This document shows positions 24,525-33,397 of a stretch of DNA of 41,050 nucleotides, one piece after another. How positions within the stretch are numbered: position 1 is the stretch's first letter; the number at the start of each line of letters is the position of its first letter. The DNA is from Paenacidovorax caeni (GTDB taxonomy: Bacteria; Pseudomonadota; Gammaproteobacteria; Burkholderiales; Burkholderiaceae_C). The translations under genes and the position numbers were made by a program. Under the pieces are notes generated by a model, which searched no databases, was not told the DNA's origin, and was given only the letters and a program-made list of their open reading frames with translations. The stretch covers positions 1 through 41,050 of the forward strand of contig NZ_CYIG01000036.1 of the NCBI RefSeq assembly GCF_001298675.1, written 5' to 3'.

Positions 24525-25696
24525 GCGGCACTTCCTTCAGGCGTCCGGGGTGCCTGTGTACGGGCGGCTTGGTGGTGCGGATCCAGCTCGGGTGGAACGA
24601 AGGGTTCCGCCAGGGCCTCGGGCATGCGTCCTTCGCCGCGCAGTGCAGCCTTGAGGCGGTACACGTAGGCCAGCACCTGTGCCACGGCGGCATAAAGCTG
24701 TGCGGGAATGGGCTGGTCCAGCTCGGCGTGCGCGTACAGCGCGCGTGCCAGCATCGGAGATTGCAGCACGGGGATCTGGTGGCTGTTGGCCAGGTCGCGG
24801 ATCTTGAAGGCGACCAGATCCGTCCCTTTGGAAATCACCTGGGGCGCGTTCATGGTCTGGTCGTCGTAGCGCAGTGCCACGGCGTAGTGGGTCGGGTTCA
24901 TGACCACAAAGTCGGCTTTGGGCACCGCGTTGACGCTGGCGCGGTCGGCGATCTCGCGCTGCTTTTGGCGGATCTTGCCCTTGATCTGCGGGTTGCCTTC
25001 GGCTTCCTTGTGCTCGTTTTTGACTTCCTCGTGCGACATCTTCAGGCGCGACTTGAACAGAAAGGCTTGGAGCGGGACGTCGATCACGGCGACCAGGAAA
25101 ACAACCAGAAGCAGCAGCGCCATGCCCATCATGAGCCAGTCGGCCACGTGGCTGATCGCCAGCTTGGAGGGTTGCAGCGCCACCACCACCACCTGCTCGA
25201 TGCCGTTGCTGAAGTATTTCCAGGCGACGAAGGTGAGCACTGTTGTCATGAACAGCATCTTGGCCACGTTGACCAGCTGCTGCTTGGAAAACAGGTTGGC
25301 AAAGCCCTGGAGAGGGTTGAGCCGGTTGAACTGTGGGGCAATGGGCTTGAAACTGAAAATCCAGCCGCCAGCGGCGATGGCGCTGGCCACCGTGGCGAAG
25401 CTGATCAGCAGCGCGAAAAGCAGGCTGGCGCCGACACCCGTCAGCACCATCTCTTGCATGCGGATGAACATGAATTGAGTGCCCTGGACCGTCTCAGCGT
25501 TGAAACGCAACTGTCGCCCCAGCGCAAATTGCAAGTGATCGACCAGGGGACGTGCCAGCACCACCATGGCAACGGCACCCACACCCAGGATGGCCAGGTG
25601 CGAAAGGTCGCGCGAACGTGCAGCCTGGCCGTCATCGCGCGCTTTTTGCAGCTTGCGGCCGGTGGCTGGTAGGTTCTTGTCTTGGCTGGAGTCCAT
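24521..25696 (-). CDS. flhB: Flagellar export switch protein FlhB
   Basis: The 391-residue protein has the family N-terminus (GRKLQKARDDGQAARSRDLS), four membrane segments, the cytoplasmic linker with KGKIRQKQREIADR, and the autocleavage site NPTH (VVMNPTHYAVALRYDDQ) where FlhB cuts itself to change substrate from hook to filament proteins. The C-terminus is Pro/Ala-rich. There is no clear Shine-Dalgarno sequence before the ATG (25696); an eight-base hairpin lies just upstream instead. It begins the flhB-flhA-flhF-flhG-fliA block after the cheZ terminator. Confidence 0.96.
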   Translation of the reverse strand: MDSSQDKNLPATGRKLQKARDDGQAARSRDLSHLAILGVGAVAMVVLARPLVDHLQFALGRQLRFNAETVQGTQFMFIRMQEMVLTGVGASLLFALLISFATVASAIAAGGWIFSFKPIAPQFNRLNPLQGFANLFSKQQLVNVAKMLFMTTVLTFVAWKYFSNGIEQVVVVALQPSKLAISHVADWLMMGMALLLLVVFLVAVIDVPLQAFLFKSRLKMSHEEVKNEHKEAEGNPQIKGKIRQKQREIADRASVNAVPKADFVVMNPTHYAVALRYDDQTMNAPQVISKGTDLVAFKIRDLANSHQIPVLQSPMLARALYAHAELDQPIPAQLYAAVAQVLAYVYRLKAALRGEGRMPEALAEPFVPPELDPHHQAARTQAPRTPEGSAA

Positions 25697-25699
25697 AGG

Positions 25700-25722
25700 G
25701 GCACGACACTAAGGGTCGTGCC
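25700..25722. promoter_or_regulatory. Perfect hairpin adjoining the flhB start codon
   Basis: GGCACGAC (25700-25707), loop ACTAAGG and GTCGTGCC (25715-25722) form an eight-base-pair stem. On the flhB transcript it ends three bases before the ATG, where the ribosome would bind, and no Shine-Dalgarno is seen. A role in translation control or as an operator is inference. Confidence 0.5.
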
Positions 25723-25748
25723 ATTGTCGTGACGCAGTGCCAAAACTA

Positions 25749-25787
25749 AAGGCCGAATAACGCCCCTGAAGGGGTGCTATTCGGCCT
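25749..25787 (-). terminator. Terminator after cheZ
   Basis: On the minus strand AAGGCCGAATA and TATTCGGCCTT form an eleven-base arm pair around a loop that itself contains CCCCTTCAGGGG, followed by a T-rich tail. It lies 23 bases beyond the cheZ stop and separates cheYZ from flhB. Confidence 0.85.
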
Positions 25788-25809
25788 TGGTGGACGGCGT
25801 GGAGTGCGG

Positions 25810-26433
25810 TTAAAAACCCAAACTGGCGAGTAGATCGTCCACCTGCGACTGGTCGGTGACCACATCCGGGGTGTTCTCGGGGTCCACCACGGGGCCAGGC
25901 AGGTGTTCACGTTCGGCAGGCTGTGGCGCGGTGGGGGCATAGCTAGCGGGGGCGGTTTGCACCAGCAGCTGCACCAGTTGCTGCTCAATCGTCGACGCCA
26001 AGGTCACCACGCGCGCGATCACCTGGCCGGTCAGGTCGTGGAAGTCCTGCGCCATCATGATCTCGGTGAGGTGCTCGTCCGCTTCCTTGGTCACACGCTC
26101 CATGTCTACCAGATGGTTGTAGACCTCTCCTTTGGCCACGGCGGCAACGGGGTCCTTCACCAGCGCATCAAGCACGCGCTTGGTCTCGGCCGCGATGTAC
26201 TCATGCTGGGTCTTGGCCTGCTCCACGCGTCCTAGCACTTTTTCGGCGGCTTCCCCCGTCAAGCGGGCAATGTAGGACAGGCGGTTTTGTGCATCGGGCA
26301 GCTCTCCGGCGCTCCCGCGCAGCTTGTCGGCGTAGCCCAGCTGGTTGAGCGCGTCGTGCAGCTGGCGCGTCAGGAGGCCGATTTTTTGGTGTACGTCGGG
26401 TGTGCTGTTCGATGGTGTTTCCGGGGTGTCCAT
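25810..26433 (-). CDS. cheZ: CheY-P phosphatase CheZ
   Basis: The 207-residue helical protein speeds removal of phosphate from CheY. The catalytic segment MMAQDFHDLTGQVIARV carries the Gln that attacks the phosphoryl bond, and the C-terminal VDDLLASLGF is the CheY-binding peptide. A proline-rich tether (about 160-190) joins the two. Length equals E. coli CheZ (about 214). The gene starts four bases after the cheY stop, so the two are co-transcribed, and it is closed by a terminator. Confidence 0.95.
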   Translation of the reverse strand: MDTPETPSNSTPDVHQKIGLLTRQLHDALNQLGYADKLRGSAGELPDAQNRLSYIARLTGEAAEKVLGRVEQAKTQHEYIAAETKRVLDALVKDPVAAVAKGEVYNHLVDMERVTKEADEHLTEIMMAQDFHDLTGQVIARVVTLASTIEQQLVQLLVQTAPASYAPTAPQPAEREHLPGPVVDPENTPDVVTDQSQVDDLLASLGF

Positions 26434-26437
26434 GGTT

Positions 26438-26821
26438 TCATAGCCCCATCTTCTTGAGAATCAAGGTCACTTTCTCTTCCAGCGTGGCCTTGGTGAAGGG
26501 CTTGACGATGTAGCCTGCGGCACCACCTTGCGCAGCCGCCACGATGTCTTCCTTGCGTGCTTCGGCCGTGACCATCAGCACGGGAAGGTGCTTGAGCTTC
26601 TCGTCCCCCTTGATCTCGGCCAACAGTTGGAAGCCATTCATGTTTGGCATGTTGATGTCTGTCACCACGAAATCAAACTTGCCATTGCGCAGTTTCTGCA
26701 TGGCAGCGACGCCATCCTCTGCCTCGTCGGCATCGGCAAAGCCGCTTTCCTTCAGTAGGTTGCGGACGATGCGCCGCATGGTCGAGAAGTCGTCAACGAT
26801 CAAGAAACGAAGGTCTGCCAC
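26438..26821 (-). CDS. cheY: Chemotaxis response regulator CheY
   Basis: The 127-residue single-domain receiver accepts phosphate from CheA and binds the flagellar switch. Visible residues are the acidic pair Asp10-Asp11 (LIVDDFST), the phosphoacceptor Asp55 ([13 protein letters not shown]), the conserved Thr in [11 protein letters not shown] and the Lys in [14 protein letters not shown]. It is near-identical in layout to E. coli CheY. GAAAGGGT lies before the ATG. cheA and cheW are not in the window. Confidence 0.97.
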   Translation of the reverse strand: MADLRFLIVDDFSTMRRIVRNLLKESGFADADEAEDGVAAMQKLRNGKFDFVVTDINMPNMNGFQLLAEIKGDEKLKHLPVLMVTAEARKEDIVAAAQGGAAGYIVKPFTKATLEEKVTLILKKMGL

Positions 26822-26886
26822 GTGGGACCCTTTCGGTCGGTATTTATGGTCAATGGTCTCATGGGCGCAGCCGCTGTGACAAGTGG

Positions 26887-27822
26887 TTACGGCTGCTTAC
26901 CCGGTGAGGGATTGTCCTGCTTTTCAGGAAGCAATTGTTCAATCGGGACTTCGAGGGGCTGTTTGCCCAGCAGACGTTCCTCGGCCTCCCGGGTCAGGAT
27001 GGTGATGGTAATGCGCCGATTGATGGCCGCGCGCGGGTTGGTCGGCTCCAGTGGGTCACTTGCGGCCAGGCCCACCACGCGGGCCAGCTTGGCGTCGGGC
27101 ATGCCGGCGGCCACCAGCTCGCGGCGCGAGGCATTGGCCCGGTCGGCGGAAAGCTCCCAGTTGCTGTAGCCGCGCTCGCCGTTGCCGTAGGGTGTGGCGT
27201 CGGTGTGGCCTGCCAGGCTCACGCGATTTTCCACGCCCCCCAGGGCAGATCCGATAGCACCCAGAATGTCGCGCATATAAGGCTTCACCAGTGCGCTCCC
27301 GCTGTCGAACATGGGGCGGTTCTGGTCGTCGACGATCTGAATCTGCAGGCCGTCGGGCGTCACATCGATGCGGATCTGCGAGCGGTACTCATTGAGCTTG
27401 GCGTTCTCCGTGATCATCGCGTCAATCTTGGCGTGCAGCGCGCGGATCCGTGCCGCATCCTGGCGTGCGCGTTCGGCGCGGGAGCTCAGGTCCATGCGGC
27501 GGTTGGTGTCTTCCGCGGAGTCGGAGCGGCGCACCTGGCCATGCACTTTGGAAAGATCCGTGCCGCCGCCCGGAATCACACTGGAGCTGTTGCCCGCACC
27601 GTCGCCGCCTGCCATTGCCACTTTGAGCGGCGAGGCGAAGTAGGCAGCGATGCCCTGCAGGTCGCCCTTAGCCGTCGAGCCCAGCAGCCACATGAGCAGA
27701 AAGAAGGCCATCATCGCCGTGACGAAGTCGGCGTAGGCGATTTTCCAGGCCCCGCCATGCGCGGCATGCGCGGTTTTCTTGACGCGCTTGATGATGATGG
27801 GCTGGAGCTTCTTTTCGGCCAT
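26887..27822 (-). CDS. motB: Flagellar stator protein MotB
   Basis: The 311-residue stator component has a basic cytoplasmic N-terminus ([18 protein letters not shown]), one membrane helix starting [20 protein letters not shown] with the proton-carrying Asp32, and a periplasmic OmpA-like peptidoglycan-binding domain ([54 protein letters not shown]). Residues 60-120 form the plug/linker region. It begins 39 bases after motA. Confidence 0.97.
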   Translation of the reverse strand: MAEKKLQPIIIKRVKKTAHAAHGGAWKIAYADFVTAMMAFFLLMWLLGSTAKGDLQGIAAYFASPLKVAMAGGDGAGNSSSVIPGGGTDLSKVHGQVRRSDSAEDTNRRMDLSSRAERARQDAARIRALHAKIDAMITENAKLNEYRSQIRIDVTPDGLQIQIVDDQNRPMFDSGSALVKPYMRDILGAIGSALGGVENRVSLAGHTDATPYGNGERGYSNWELSADRANASRRELVAAGMPDAKLARVVGLAASDPLEPTNPRAAINRRITITILTREAEERLLGKQPLEVPIEQLLPEKQDNPSPGKQP

Positions 27823-27861
27823 GGCGTTGCGTAGTGGCGGGCTTAGGGCGCAGACACGTGC

Positions 27862-28722
27862 TTACTTCTTGCCCTTGACGTGGCTTTCCAGCTCGATGAA
27901 CGTAGGACGGTCAGTGGAGAACAGCACCTTGCGCCCGAACTCGATGGCCGTTGCCGGGTTGTAGCCCTGCATGCTGGCGAGCAGGGTGGACTTGATGCAT
28001 TCGAACTCCTTGGCGGCGTCCTCGGCCTTCTGCTCCAGCAGGCCAGCAAGGGGCTCGACCAAACCATAGGCCAGCAAGATGCCGAGGAACGTGCCCACCA
28101 GCGCGGAAGCGATCATGCCGCCAAGTACAGCGGGCGGCTGGCCCACCGAGCCCATGGTGTTCACCACACCCAGCACTGCCGCGACGATACCGAAGGCGGG
28201 CAGCGCACCGGCCAGGCGCGTGAGCGCTGCCACCGGGGCATGGGCTTCCTGGTGGTGGGTCTCGATTTCGCTGTCCATCAGCGCCTCGATTTCATGCGCG
28301 TTGAGGTTGCCCGACACCATCATGCGCAGGTAGTCGGTCATGAACTCCACCACATGGTGGTCGGTGCCGACGCCCGGATATTTAGTGAACAGCGCCGACT
28401 CCTTGGGGTTCTCAACGTCTCCCTCGATCGCCATCAGCCCTTCCTTGCGCGCCTTCTGCAGGATGTCGTAGAGCAGCGCCATCAGGTCCATGTAGCGTGC
28501 CTTGGTGTACTTGTTGCCCTTGAGCGCTGCAGGAATGGCAGCCATCGTGGCCTTGAGCACCTTGGGCTGGTTGTTCACGATGAGCGCCCCCAGAGCTGCG
28601 CCGCCAATCGTGATCATTTCAAACGGCAGCGCCTCCAGCAGCACGTTCACGTTGCCGCCGTGGGCTACGAATACGCCGAAAACGCACCCAAAAGTGATGA
28701 AGTAGCCGAGAATGACGAACAT
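27862..28722 (-). CDS. motA: Flagellar stator protein MotA
   Basis: The 286-residue protein has four membrane segments (FVILGYFITFGCVFGVFVAH; LPFEMITIGGAALGALIVNN; LAGALPAFGIVAAVLGVVNT; IASALVGTFLGILLAYGLVE) and the cytoplasmic torque loop with DLMALLYDILQKARKEGLMA and the conserved charged residues that meet FliG. Pro-containing segments flank helix 3. The ATG at 28722 is preceded by GGTGG. It heads the motA-motB-cheY-cheZ block and diverges from the glycan genes across an AT-rich spacer. Confidence 0.97.
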   Translation of the reverse strand: MFVILGYFITFGCVFGVFVAHGGNVNVLLEALPFEMITIGGAALGALIVNNQPKVLKATMAAIPAALKGNKYTKARYMDLMALLYDILQKARKEGLMAIEGDVENPKESALFTKYPGVGTDHHVVEFMTDYLRMMVSGNLNAHEIEALMDSEIETHHQEAHAPVAALTRLAGALPAFGIVAAVLGVVNTMGSVGQPPAVLGGMIASALVGTFLGILLAYGLVEPLAGLLEQKAEDAAKEFECIKSTLLASMQGYNPATAIEFGRKVLFSTDRPTFIELESHVKGKK

Positions 28723-29033
28723 GATCCACCAATTGTGTCAGAGTAGAACGTACTCTAACTCCAGATTAGGGTCGGCATACGTGCTCAGTTCCTGTGAGGC
28801 GCCTGCAGTGATGACTCCTTTGATGTGTGTTGAGCTGTGCTGGGCAGCCATCCGGCATCGGTTCGAAGATGCGCGGCTAGGAGAGTTAGGGTGTGTCTGA
28901 TTCACTATTTTATCTAGATATTGGTTTTTAAATTTTATCAATCAGTTATTCTGGTTTTTGGTGGTTGTTTGGGTGGGTTTTGTTCTGAAAACTCTAATAT
29001 ATTACAATATTTTTTCATGGTCTTGGGGGTAAA
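28723..29033. other. AT-rich divergent intergenic region (motA / glycan locus)
   Basis: No gene is supported here. The motA-proximal part has normal composition and holds AGAGTA-GAACG-TACTCT (28740-28756), a small perfect dyad. Beyond about 28,900 the sequence becomes very AT-rich (TTTTTAAATTTTATC and ATTACAATATTTTTTC), clearly unlike the flanking flagellar genes. It should carry promoters for both motA and the glycan genes. I could not find a convincing sigma-28 site for motA. Confidence 0.5.
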
Positions 29034-30245
29034 TTGTCTATTCCTGAATTCGAAGCTTTGCGTGAGGCTGCCTATTTGGATTTTTCTGAAGGCCGCTTGG
29101 AGGATGCCTTGTGGCAACTTCAATCTCTAAACGAAAAATGGGGAGGGGCTGATTTCCGGATTTTGAATGATCTGGCTGTTGTTGCTTTCCGGTTGGGGCG
29201 CGTCGGCGAGGCTGCTGGATATTTCCTTCAGGCTCATCGTCAGCAGGCGGAGGCGGGGGAGCTGCTTATTGATAATCTGGTGGAGGCCGTAAAGGGGTTG
29301 AGCGCTGAATCTTCTCTGGAAGTTGGCAACCAGGTAACGATTTCTTCAAGTCAGGCGAGCGAATGGCTGGCGCAGTGGCTGGGCGATAGTGCATCCGCGC
29401 TGCATGCCGATGCGCAGCGGCTGAGCGACGCACAATGGGCGTCGGTACTGTTCGATAGCGTCGCCGGAAAGCCATTCAACGGACACCTGCTGCCTGCCTT
29501 CATCGGCGAGGATGCGCAGCGCATGTTTGTCGGATCTTCAGGGGTTGCCGCGCTGCAGGAGGCTCAGAGATTCATGCAGGTACTGTTGGCGCAACTGAGT
29601 AAGCATGGCCTCTCGCTGTCGGATGACAGTGTCGCCGTGGACTTCGGTAGCGGATGGGGGCGTTACACGCGCTTCATGCTCAAATACGTGCATCCCGACA
29701 ACCTGTATGGGTTGGAGGTCAATCAGGGCATGGTCGAGCATTGTCGCAAGGCCTTTGGCATGGCTAACTTCCTCAAGGTCGGAACCTTGCCGCCCTGTCC
29801 ACTGCGCAGCGGCATGGTGGATCTGGTGTTTGGCTATTCCGTTTTCTCGCACCTGGCGCCGCACTGCGCCGACGCATGGATTGCAGAGTTCGCTCGTGTC
29901 ACCAAACCTGGCGCTTTGGTGCTTATGACCACCCAAGGGCGCAGTTTCATTGATTTTTGTCGTGATGTGCGCGAATCCGGTGATCGATCCCATCCTTGGT
30001 TTATCTCCCTGGCAAAGGCTTTTGCTGATTCTGAGCAGGCTTTTCGAGATTACGATGTTGGGCAATTTTTGCATTTTGGGGAGGGGCAGTATGGGGGTAC
30101 CTACGGAGAATCGCTGATTCCTCGTGGTTACATCGAGCGCTGTTGGGGGCGATATTTTGATCTGGTGGATTTTATCGATGATCGTCAGGTATTGCCTCAA
30201 GCGTTGTTTGTGCTTCGGCGCAATAGTTTGGTTTGCGCGGCTTGA
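29034..30245 (+). CDS. SAM-dependent methyltransferase with N-terminal helical repeats
   Basis: The 403-residue protein uses a TTG start at 29034, preceded by GGGGGT; no ATG is in frame nearby. Residues 1-80 look like TPR-type helices (AAYLDFSEGRLEDALWQLQS; LNDLAVVAFRLGRVGEAAGY). The class I methyltransferase core follows: VDFGSGWGRY (Asp203-Gly209, SAM-binding motif I), LYGLEVNQGMVEHCRKAF (motif II) and FGYSVFSHLAP, and FARVTKPGALVLMTTQG. The acceptor could be a sugar or a lipid-linked glycan. It is the first gene of the glycan locus and has a lower GC content than the flagellar genes. Confidence 0.75.
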   Translation: MSIPEFEALREAAYLDFSEGRLEDALWQLQSLNEKWGGADFRILNDLAVVAFRLGRVGEAAGYFLQAHRQQAEAGELLIDNLVEAVKGLSAESSLEVGNQVTISSSQASEWLAQWLGDSASALHADAQRLSDAQWASVLFDSVAGKPFNGHLLPAFIGEDAQRMFVGSSGVAALQEAQRFMQVLLAQLSKHGLSLSDDSVAVDFGSGWGRYTRFMLKYVHPDNLYGLEVNQGMVEHCRKAFGMANFLKVGTLPPCPLRSGMVDLVFGYSVFSHLAPHCADAWIAEFARVTKPGALVLMTTQGRSFIDFCRDVRESGDRSHPWFISLAKAFADSEQAFRDYDVGQFLHFGEGQYGGTYGESLIPRGYIERCWGRYFDLVDFIDDRQVLPQALFVLRRNSLVCAA

Positions 30246-30296
30246 CTGACTGCATTTTTGATTAATCGGGCGCTAACTAAGTGTGAGGCATCGCAT

Positions 30297-30980
30297 ATGG
30301 AGTCGGATTTCAAGGAGTATCCGAAAAAGTGCTTTCCTACAGATTTTTGGGGTCAGGTTAAGCGTACGGTGAATGGGCAACCTGTTTCGGAGTCGCAGAT
30401 AGCACTGATCGTTGATGCCATCAGGCAGGCGCTACACCTACAACCGGATGACCGCCTGCTCGACCTAGCGTGCGGGAACGGTGCGTTGTCACATCACTTT
30501 TTCGGTGAATGCAGTGAGTTCCTAGGAGTGGACTTTTCAGATGTGCTGATTAATGTTGCGCGCCGGAATTTCGAGCAGCCCGGGCGAAAGTTCGTGCTCG
30601 ACGATGTCGGGCGCTATATCGTGCGTGAGCTGGAACCCGAGCGGTTCACCAAGGTACTTTGCTACGGCAGTTTTTCATATTTTCCTGAGATGACGGCGAG
30701 GCGGGTGCTCACACAACTGTGCACCGCGTTTTTGAACGTGGAGCGTGTCTTCATCGGCAATCTGCCAGACCTGCGATTGCACCAAGCCTTTTTCACTGAT
30801 GGGCGGGATCATGCCAGGGAGCTCAAGGATCCAGAGTCCAAGATCGGCATCTGGCGCAGTGAACAGGAATTCCAGGCCCTGGCGGCCGATTGCGGCTGGT
30901 CAGCGTCGATACAAAGGATGCCTCAGGCGTTCTATGCGGCGCATTACCGCTATGACGTGCTGTTGACTCGTGTGGCCTAG
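30297..30980 (+). CDS. Class I SAM-dependent methyltransferase
   Basis: The 227-residue protein starts at the ATG at 30297, with GTGAGG nine bases upstream; a TTG at 30258 would add 13 residues. It has LLDLACGNGALSHHFFG (Asp56-Gly62, motif I), FLGVDFSDVLINVARRNF (motif II), VLDDVGRYIV and a conserved SFSYFPEMTARRVL segment. The C-terminus (YAAHYRYDVLLTRVA) completes the Rossmann sheet. It is unlike the preceding methyltransferase outside the SAM motifs. It precedes the first aminotransferase by three bases, so the two are probably translated together. Substrate unknown. Confidence 0.8.
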   Translation: MESDFKEYPKKCFPTDFWGQVKRTVNGQPVSESQIALIVDAIRQALHLQPDDRLLDLACGNGALSHHFFGECSEFLGVDFSDVLINVARRNFEQPGRKFVLDDVGRYIVRELEPERFTKVLCYGSFSYFPEMTARRVLTQLCTAFLNVERVFIGNLPDLRLHQAFFTDGRDHARELKDPESKIGIWRSEQEFQALAADCGWSASIQRMPQAFYAAHYRYDVLLTRVA

Positions 30981-30983
30981 GAT

Positions 30984-32189
30984 ATGTCTACCTCGTGCGA
31001 AAAAAACCATCGAAACGACCTCGCGTTGTTCGGAGGCTCGCCTCTGTTCGAGCGCCCTCGGTCGACGTCTAGCTTGGCTGCGCCGGATTTTGAGTGTTTC
31101 CTGACATATTCGCGTGTGTTTTACGAGGCCCGCCAGTTTTCCAACAACGGCCCTCTGGTGCGGCAACTCGAGCAGCGCCTCGCGCAGTTCCACGGAACGA
31201 CCCATTGCGTAACGTTCTGCAGTGGCTTCTGGGCGTTGGTGCTTGTGATCAAGTGCCTGGCCCTGCCGGGACGCAGGGAGGTTCTGATGCCCTCCCTGAC
31301 GTACCGTCGCATGGGGGACGTAGTGTCCTGGGCGGGATTGGTGCCTCGCTTCTGCGAAGTCGATTTACGGACGCTGGCTGTGAGCGCAGAGACAGCTCGC
31401 CCGCTGGTTAACGAAGATACGGCGCTGCTGTTGGGCGTGCACCCCATCATAAATTGCTGCGATGTGGCGGGGCTTGAGCGCTTGTCCGAAGAAACTGGGG
31501 TTCCGTTGTTTATCGATGCCGTCGAGTCGGTTTATGAAACCTTCCAGGGTCGCAAGGTGGGCAGCTTCGGCCGTGCCGAGTGCTTTTCATTGCATGCCAG
31601 CAAGCTGCTCAACGGCTTCGAGGGGGGGTATGTCACGACCAACGACGCGTGTTTGGCTGGCCGACTGGTGCGTATGCGCGGTTTCGGCTTCTATACGCCC
31701 GATATCGTGCAGGAGTTCGGCATGAACGCCAAGCTCAACGAGGTTCATGCGGCCATGGCCCTCGCTGGACTGGACAGCCTTGAGGTGCAAGTGGCGCGTA
31801 ACCGTGGGCGCTACCAGGCTTACCGGCAAGTGCTGGCGGGGCTTCAGGGGATGCGCCTAGTGCCCTTCGACGAGAGTGAGCAAAGTGGTTATAAGAGCAT
31901 TTTGGTCGAACTTCGGGGCGACTGGCCACTCACCCGCGAGCGAACTCTGGATCTGCTGAATGCAGAAAACGTGCTTGCACGTGCCTATTACGCACCACCC
32001 CTGCATCTGCGGCCCACCGATTACCCCACGCTGAGCGGCCCGTTGCCCCTGACGGAGCGGCTCGCCGAACGCTTCATGCTGCTGCCATGCGGGCATTTTG
32101 TGGACGAAAACGACATCCGGCGGATCGGGGCGCTGTTGCGGTTTATCCATGCGCACGCGTCTGTGCTGCAGGGGGAGGTTTTTGTATGA
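30984..32189 (+). CDS. DegT/DnrJ/EryC1-family PLP aminotransferase (first of two)
   Basis: The 401-residue protein has the family N-terminus LALFGGSPLFERP, NNGPLVRQLEQRLAQ, the PLP lysine in LHASKLLNGFEGGYVTT (Lys207), and LNEVHAAMALAGL. Enzymes of this fold usually transfer an amino group to C3 or C4 of a nucleotide-linked keto-sugar. The stretch after the PLP-ring aspartate reads FIDAVESVYETFQG, which departs from the usual DAAxxxGA pattern seen in the next gene. Its ATG lies three bases after the methyltransferase stop, and its own stop overlaps the next start as ATGA. Confidence 0.85.
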   Translation: MSTSCEKNHRNDLALFGGSPLFERPRSTSSLAAPDFECFLTYSRVFYEARQFSNNGPLVRQLEQRLAQFHGTTHCVTFCSGFWALVLVIKCLALPGRREVLMPSLTYRRMGDVVSWAGLVPRFCEVDLRTLAVSAETARPLVNEDTALLLGVHPIINCCDVAGLERLSEETGVPLFIDAVESVYETFQGRKVGSFGRAECFSLHASKLLNGFEGGYVTTNDACLAGRLVRMRGFGFYTPDIVQEFGMNAKLNEVHAAMALAGLDSLEVQVARNRGRYQAYRQVLAGLQGMRLVPFDESEQSGYKSILVELRGDWPLTRERTLDLLNAENVLARAYYAPPLHLRPTDYPTLSGPLPLTERLAERFMLLPCGHFVDENDIRRIGALLRFIHAHASVLQGEVFV

Positions 32190-33397
32190 GCGAAGGCACG
32201 CTTGCGCTGTTGGGGGGCGCCCCAGCGTTCGAGAGTGCTGTGCCTGTGGGGCAGTTGTACTTTCCCGACTGGCCGGACTACGTGGAGGCGATGCGGGGCA
32301 TCTTTGTGCGCCAGTACTACACCAACCAAGGGCCTCTGGTTCGGGAACTGGAGTCCGCGCTGCAGGAGCGCCTGGGCGTGCGTCATGCGATCTGCGTAGC
32401 GAATGCCACCATCGGCCTCATGATGGCGGCAGATGCGCTGGGGCTCAGGGGGCGGGTGATAACGTCCGCGTTTTCGTTCATCGCCACGAGTCAGTCCCTG
32501 ACGTGGGCCGGGCTTGATCCCCTGTTCTGCGATGTGGACGCTAGCAGCCACCACCTCGACCCAGATCGGGTTGAGCACGCGCTGCGGCAGGAAGATGTGA
32601 GCGCGGTACTGGCTGTCAACCTCTGGGGCGACGTGTGCGACCATGAGGCACTCAGCCGCCTGGCGGCGCGGCGCGGCGTGCCCTTGTACTTTGACTCGGC
32701 CCATGCCTTCGGCTGTGAAGCAGGCGCGCGTGCGGTGGGCGGCTTCGGTGCGCTCGAGGTTTTTTCTTTCCATGCGACGAAGGTGCTGAGCGCGGCGGAG
32801 GGGGGCTGCGTCTGCACCAACGACGACATGCTAGCTGCGCGTCTACGCAACATTCGCAGCAGCTATGGCGCCGGGGCGCCCGTGCACGTACGCCGTACGG
32901 CTAACGGGCGCATGTCCGAGGCCCAGGCCGCCATCGCCCTGATGAGCCTCAAAGGATTCCCCTCGATCCTTGAGCGCAACCGTGCGCTGTTTGCGGCCTA
33001 CGAGGCAGGGCTTCAGAGTGTGCAGGGGCTGCGGCTGCTGCGTCCCGCTGCAGTCAATCGGACCAACTACCAATATGTCGTCTGCGAGATCGATGCCGGG
33101 GTGTTTGGTTTGGACCGTGACCAATTGCATGCGGTCTTGCGTGCCGAAAATATATTGGCTCGACGCTATTTCTATCCGGGCATCCATCGATGCATGCCGT
33201 ATCGGGAACAGTTCCCGAGCGCTCCGGCGGATTTGCCCGTCACCGAGGTGCTTTGCAGTCGCGTGCTCCAGTTACCCATCGGTCAGGCTGTCGATGAAGC
33301 CGCCGTAGCGCGTATCACCGCGGTCGTACGGGCTGCACAGACGAATGCGCAGCTTGTACGGGCTGTGCTGGCGGGACAGGGGGAGGTGCACGCGTGA
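32186..33397 (+). CDS. DegT/DnrJ/EryC1-family PLP aminotransferase (second of two)
   Basis: The 403-residue protein starts at 32186, overlapping the upstream stop (ATGA); the open frame continues further upstream but that is a shadow. It shows NQGPLVRELESALQERLGV, CVANATIGLMMAADALGL, DVDASSHHLDPDRVE, YFDSAHAFGCEAGAR, FSFHATKVLSAAEGGCV with the PLP Lys199, and MSEAQAAIALMSL. These are all typical of sugar aminotransferases. The paralog before it shares the framework but is clearly diverged. The stop overlaps the next gene's GTG start. Confidence 0.87.
   Translation: MSEGTLALLGGAPAFESAVPVGQLYFPDWPDYVEAMRGIFVRQYYTNQGPLVRELESALQERLGVRHAICVANATIGLMMAADALGLRGRVITSAFSFIATSQSLTWAGLDPLFCDVDASSHHLDPDRVEHALRQEDVSAVLAVNLWGDVCDHEALSRLAARRGVPLYFDSAHAFGCEAGARAVGGFGALEVFSFHATKVLSAAEGGCVCTNDDMLAARLRNIRSSYGAGAPVHVRRTANGRMSEAQAAIALMSLKGFPSILERNRALFAAYEAGLQSVQGLRLLRPAAVNRTNYQYVVCEIDAGVFGLDRDQLHAVLRAENILARRYFYPGIHRCMPYREQFPSAPADLPVTEVLCSRVLQLPIGQAVDEAAVARITAVVRAAQTNAQLVRAVLAGQGEVHA

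Noticed and set aside
28740-28800. Sigma-28 promoter for motA (GCCGACCC on the minus strand)
   Set aside because: The expected -35 sequence at the right distance is not present.
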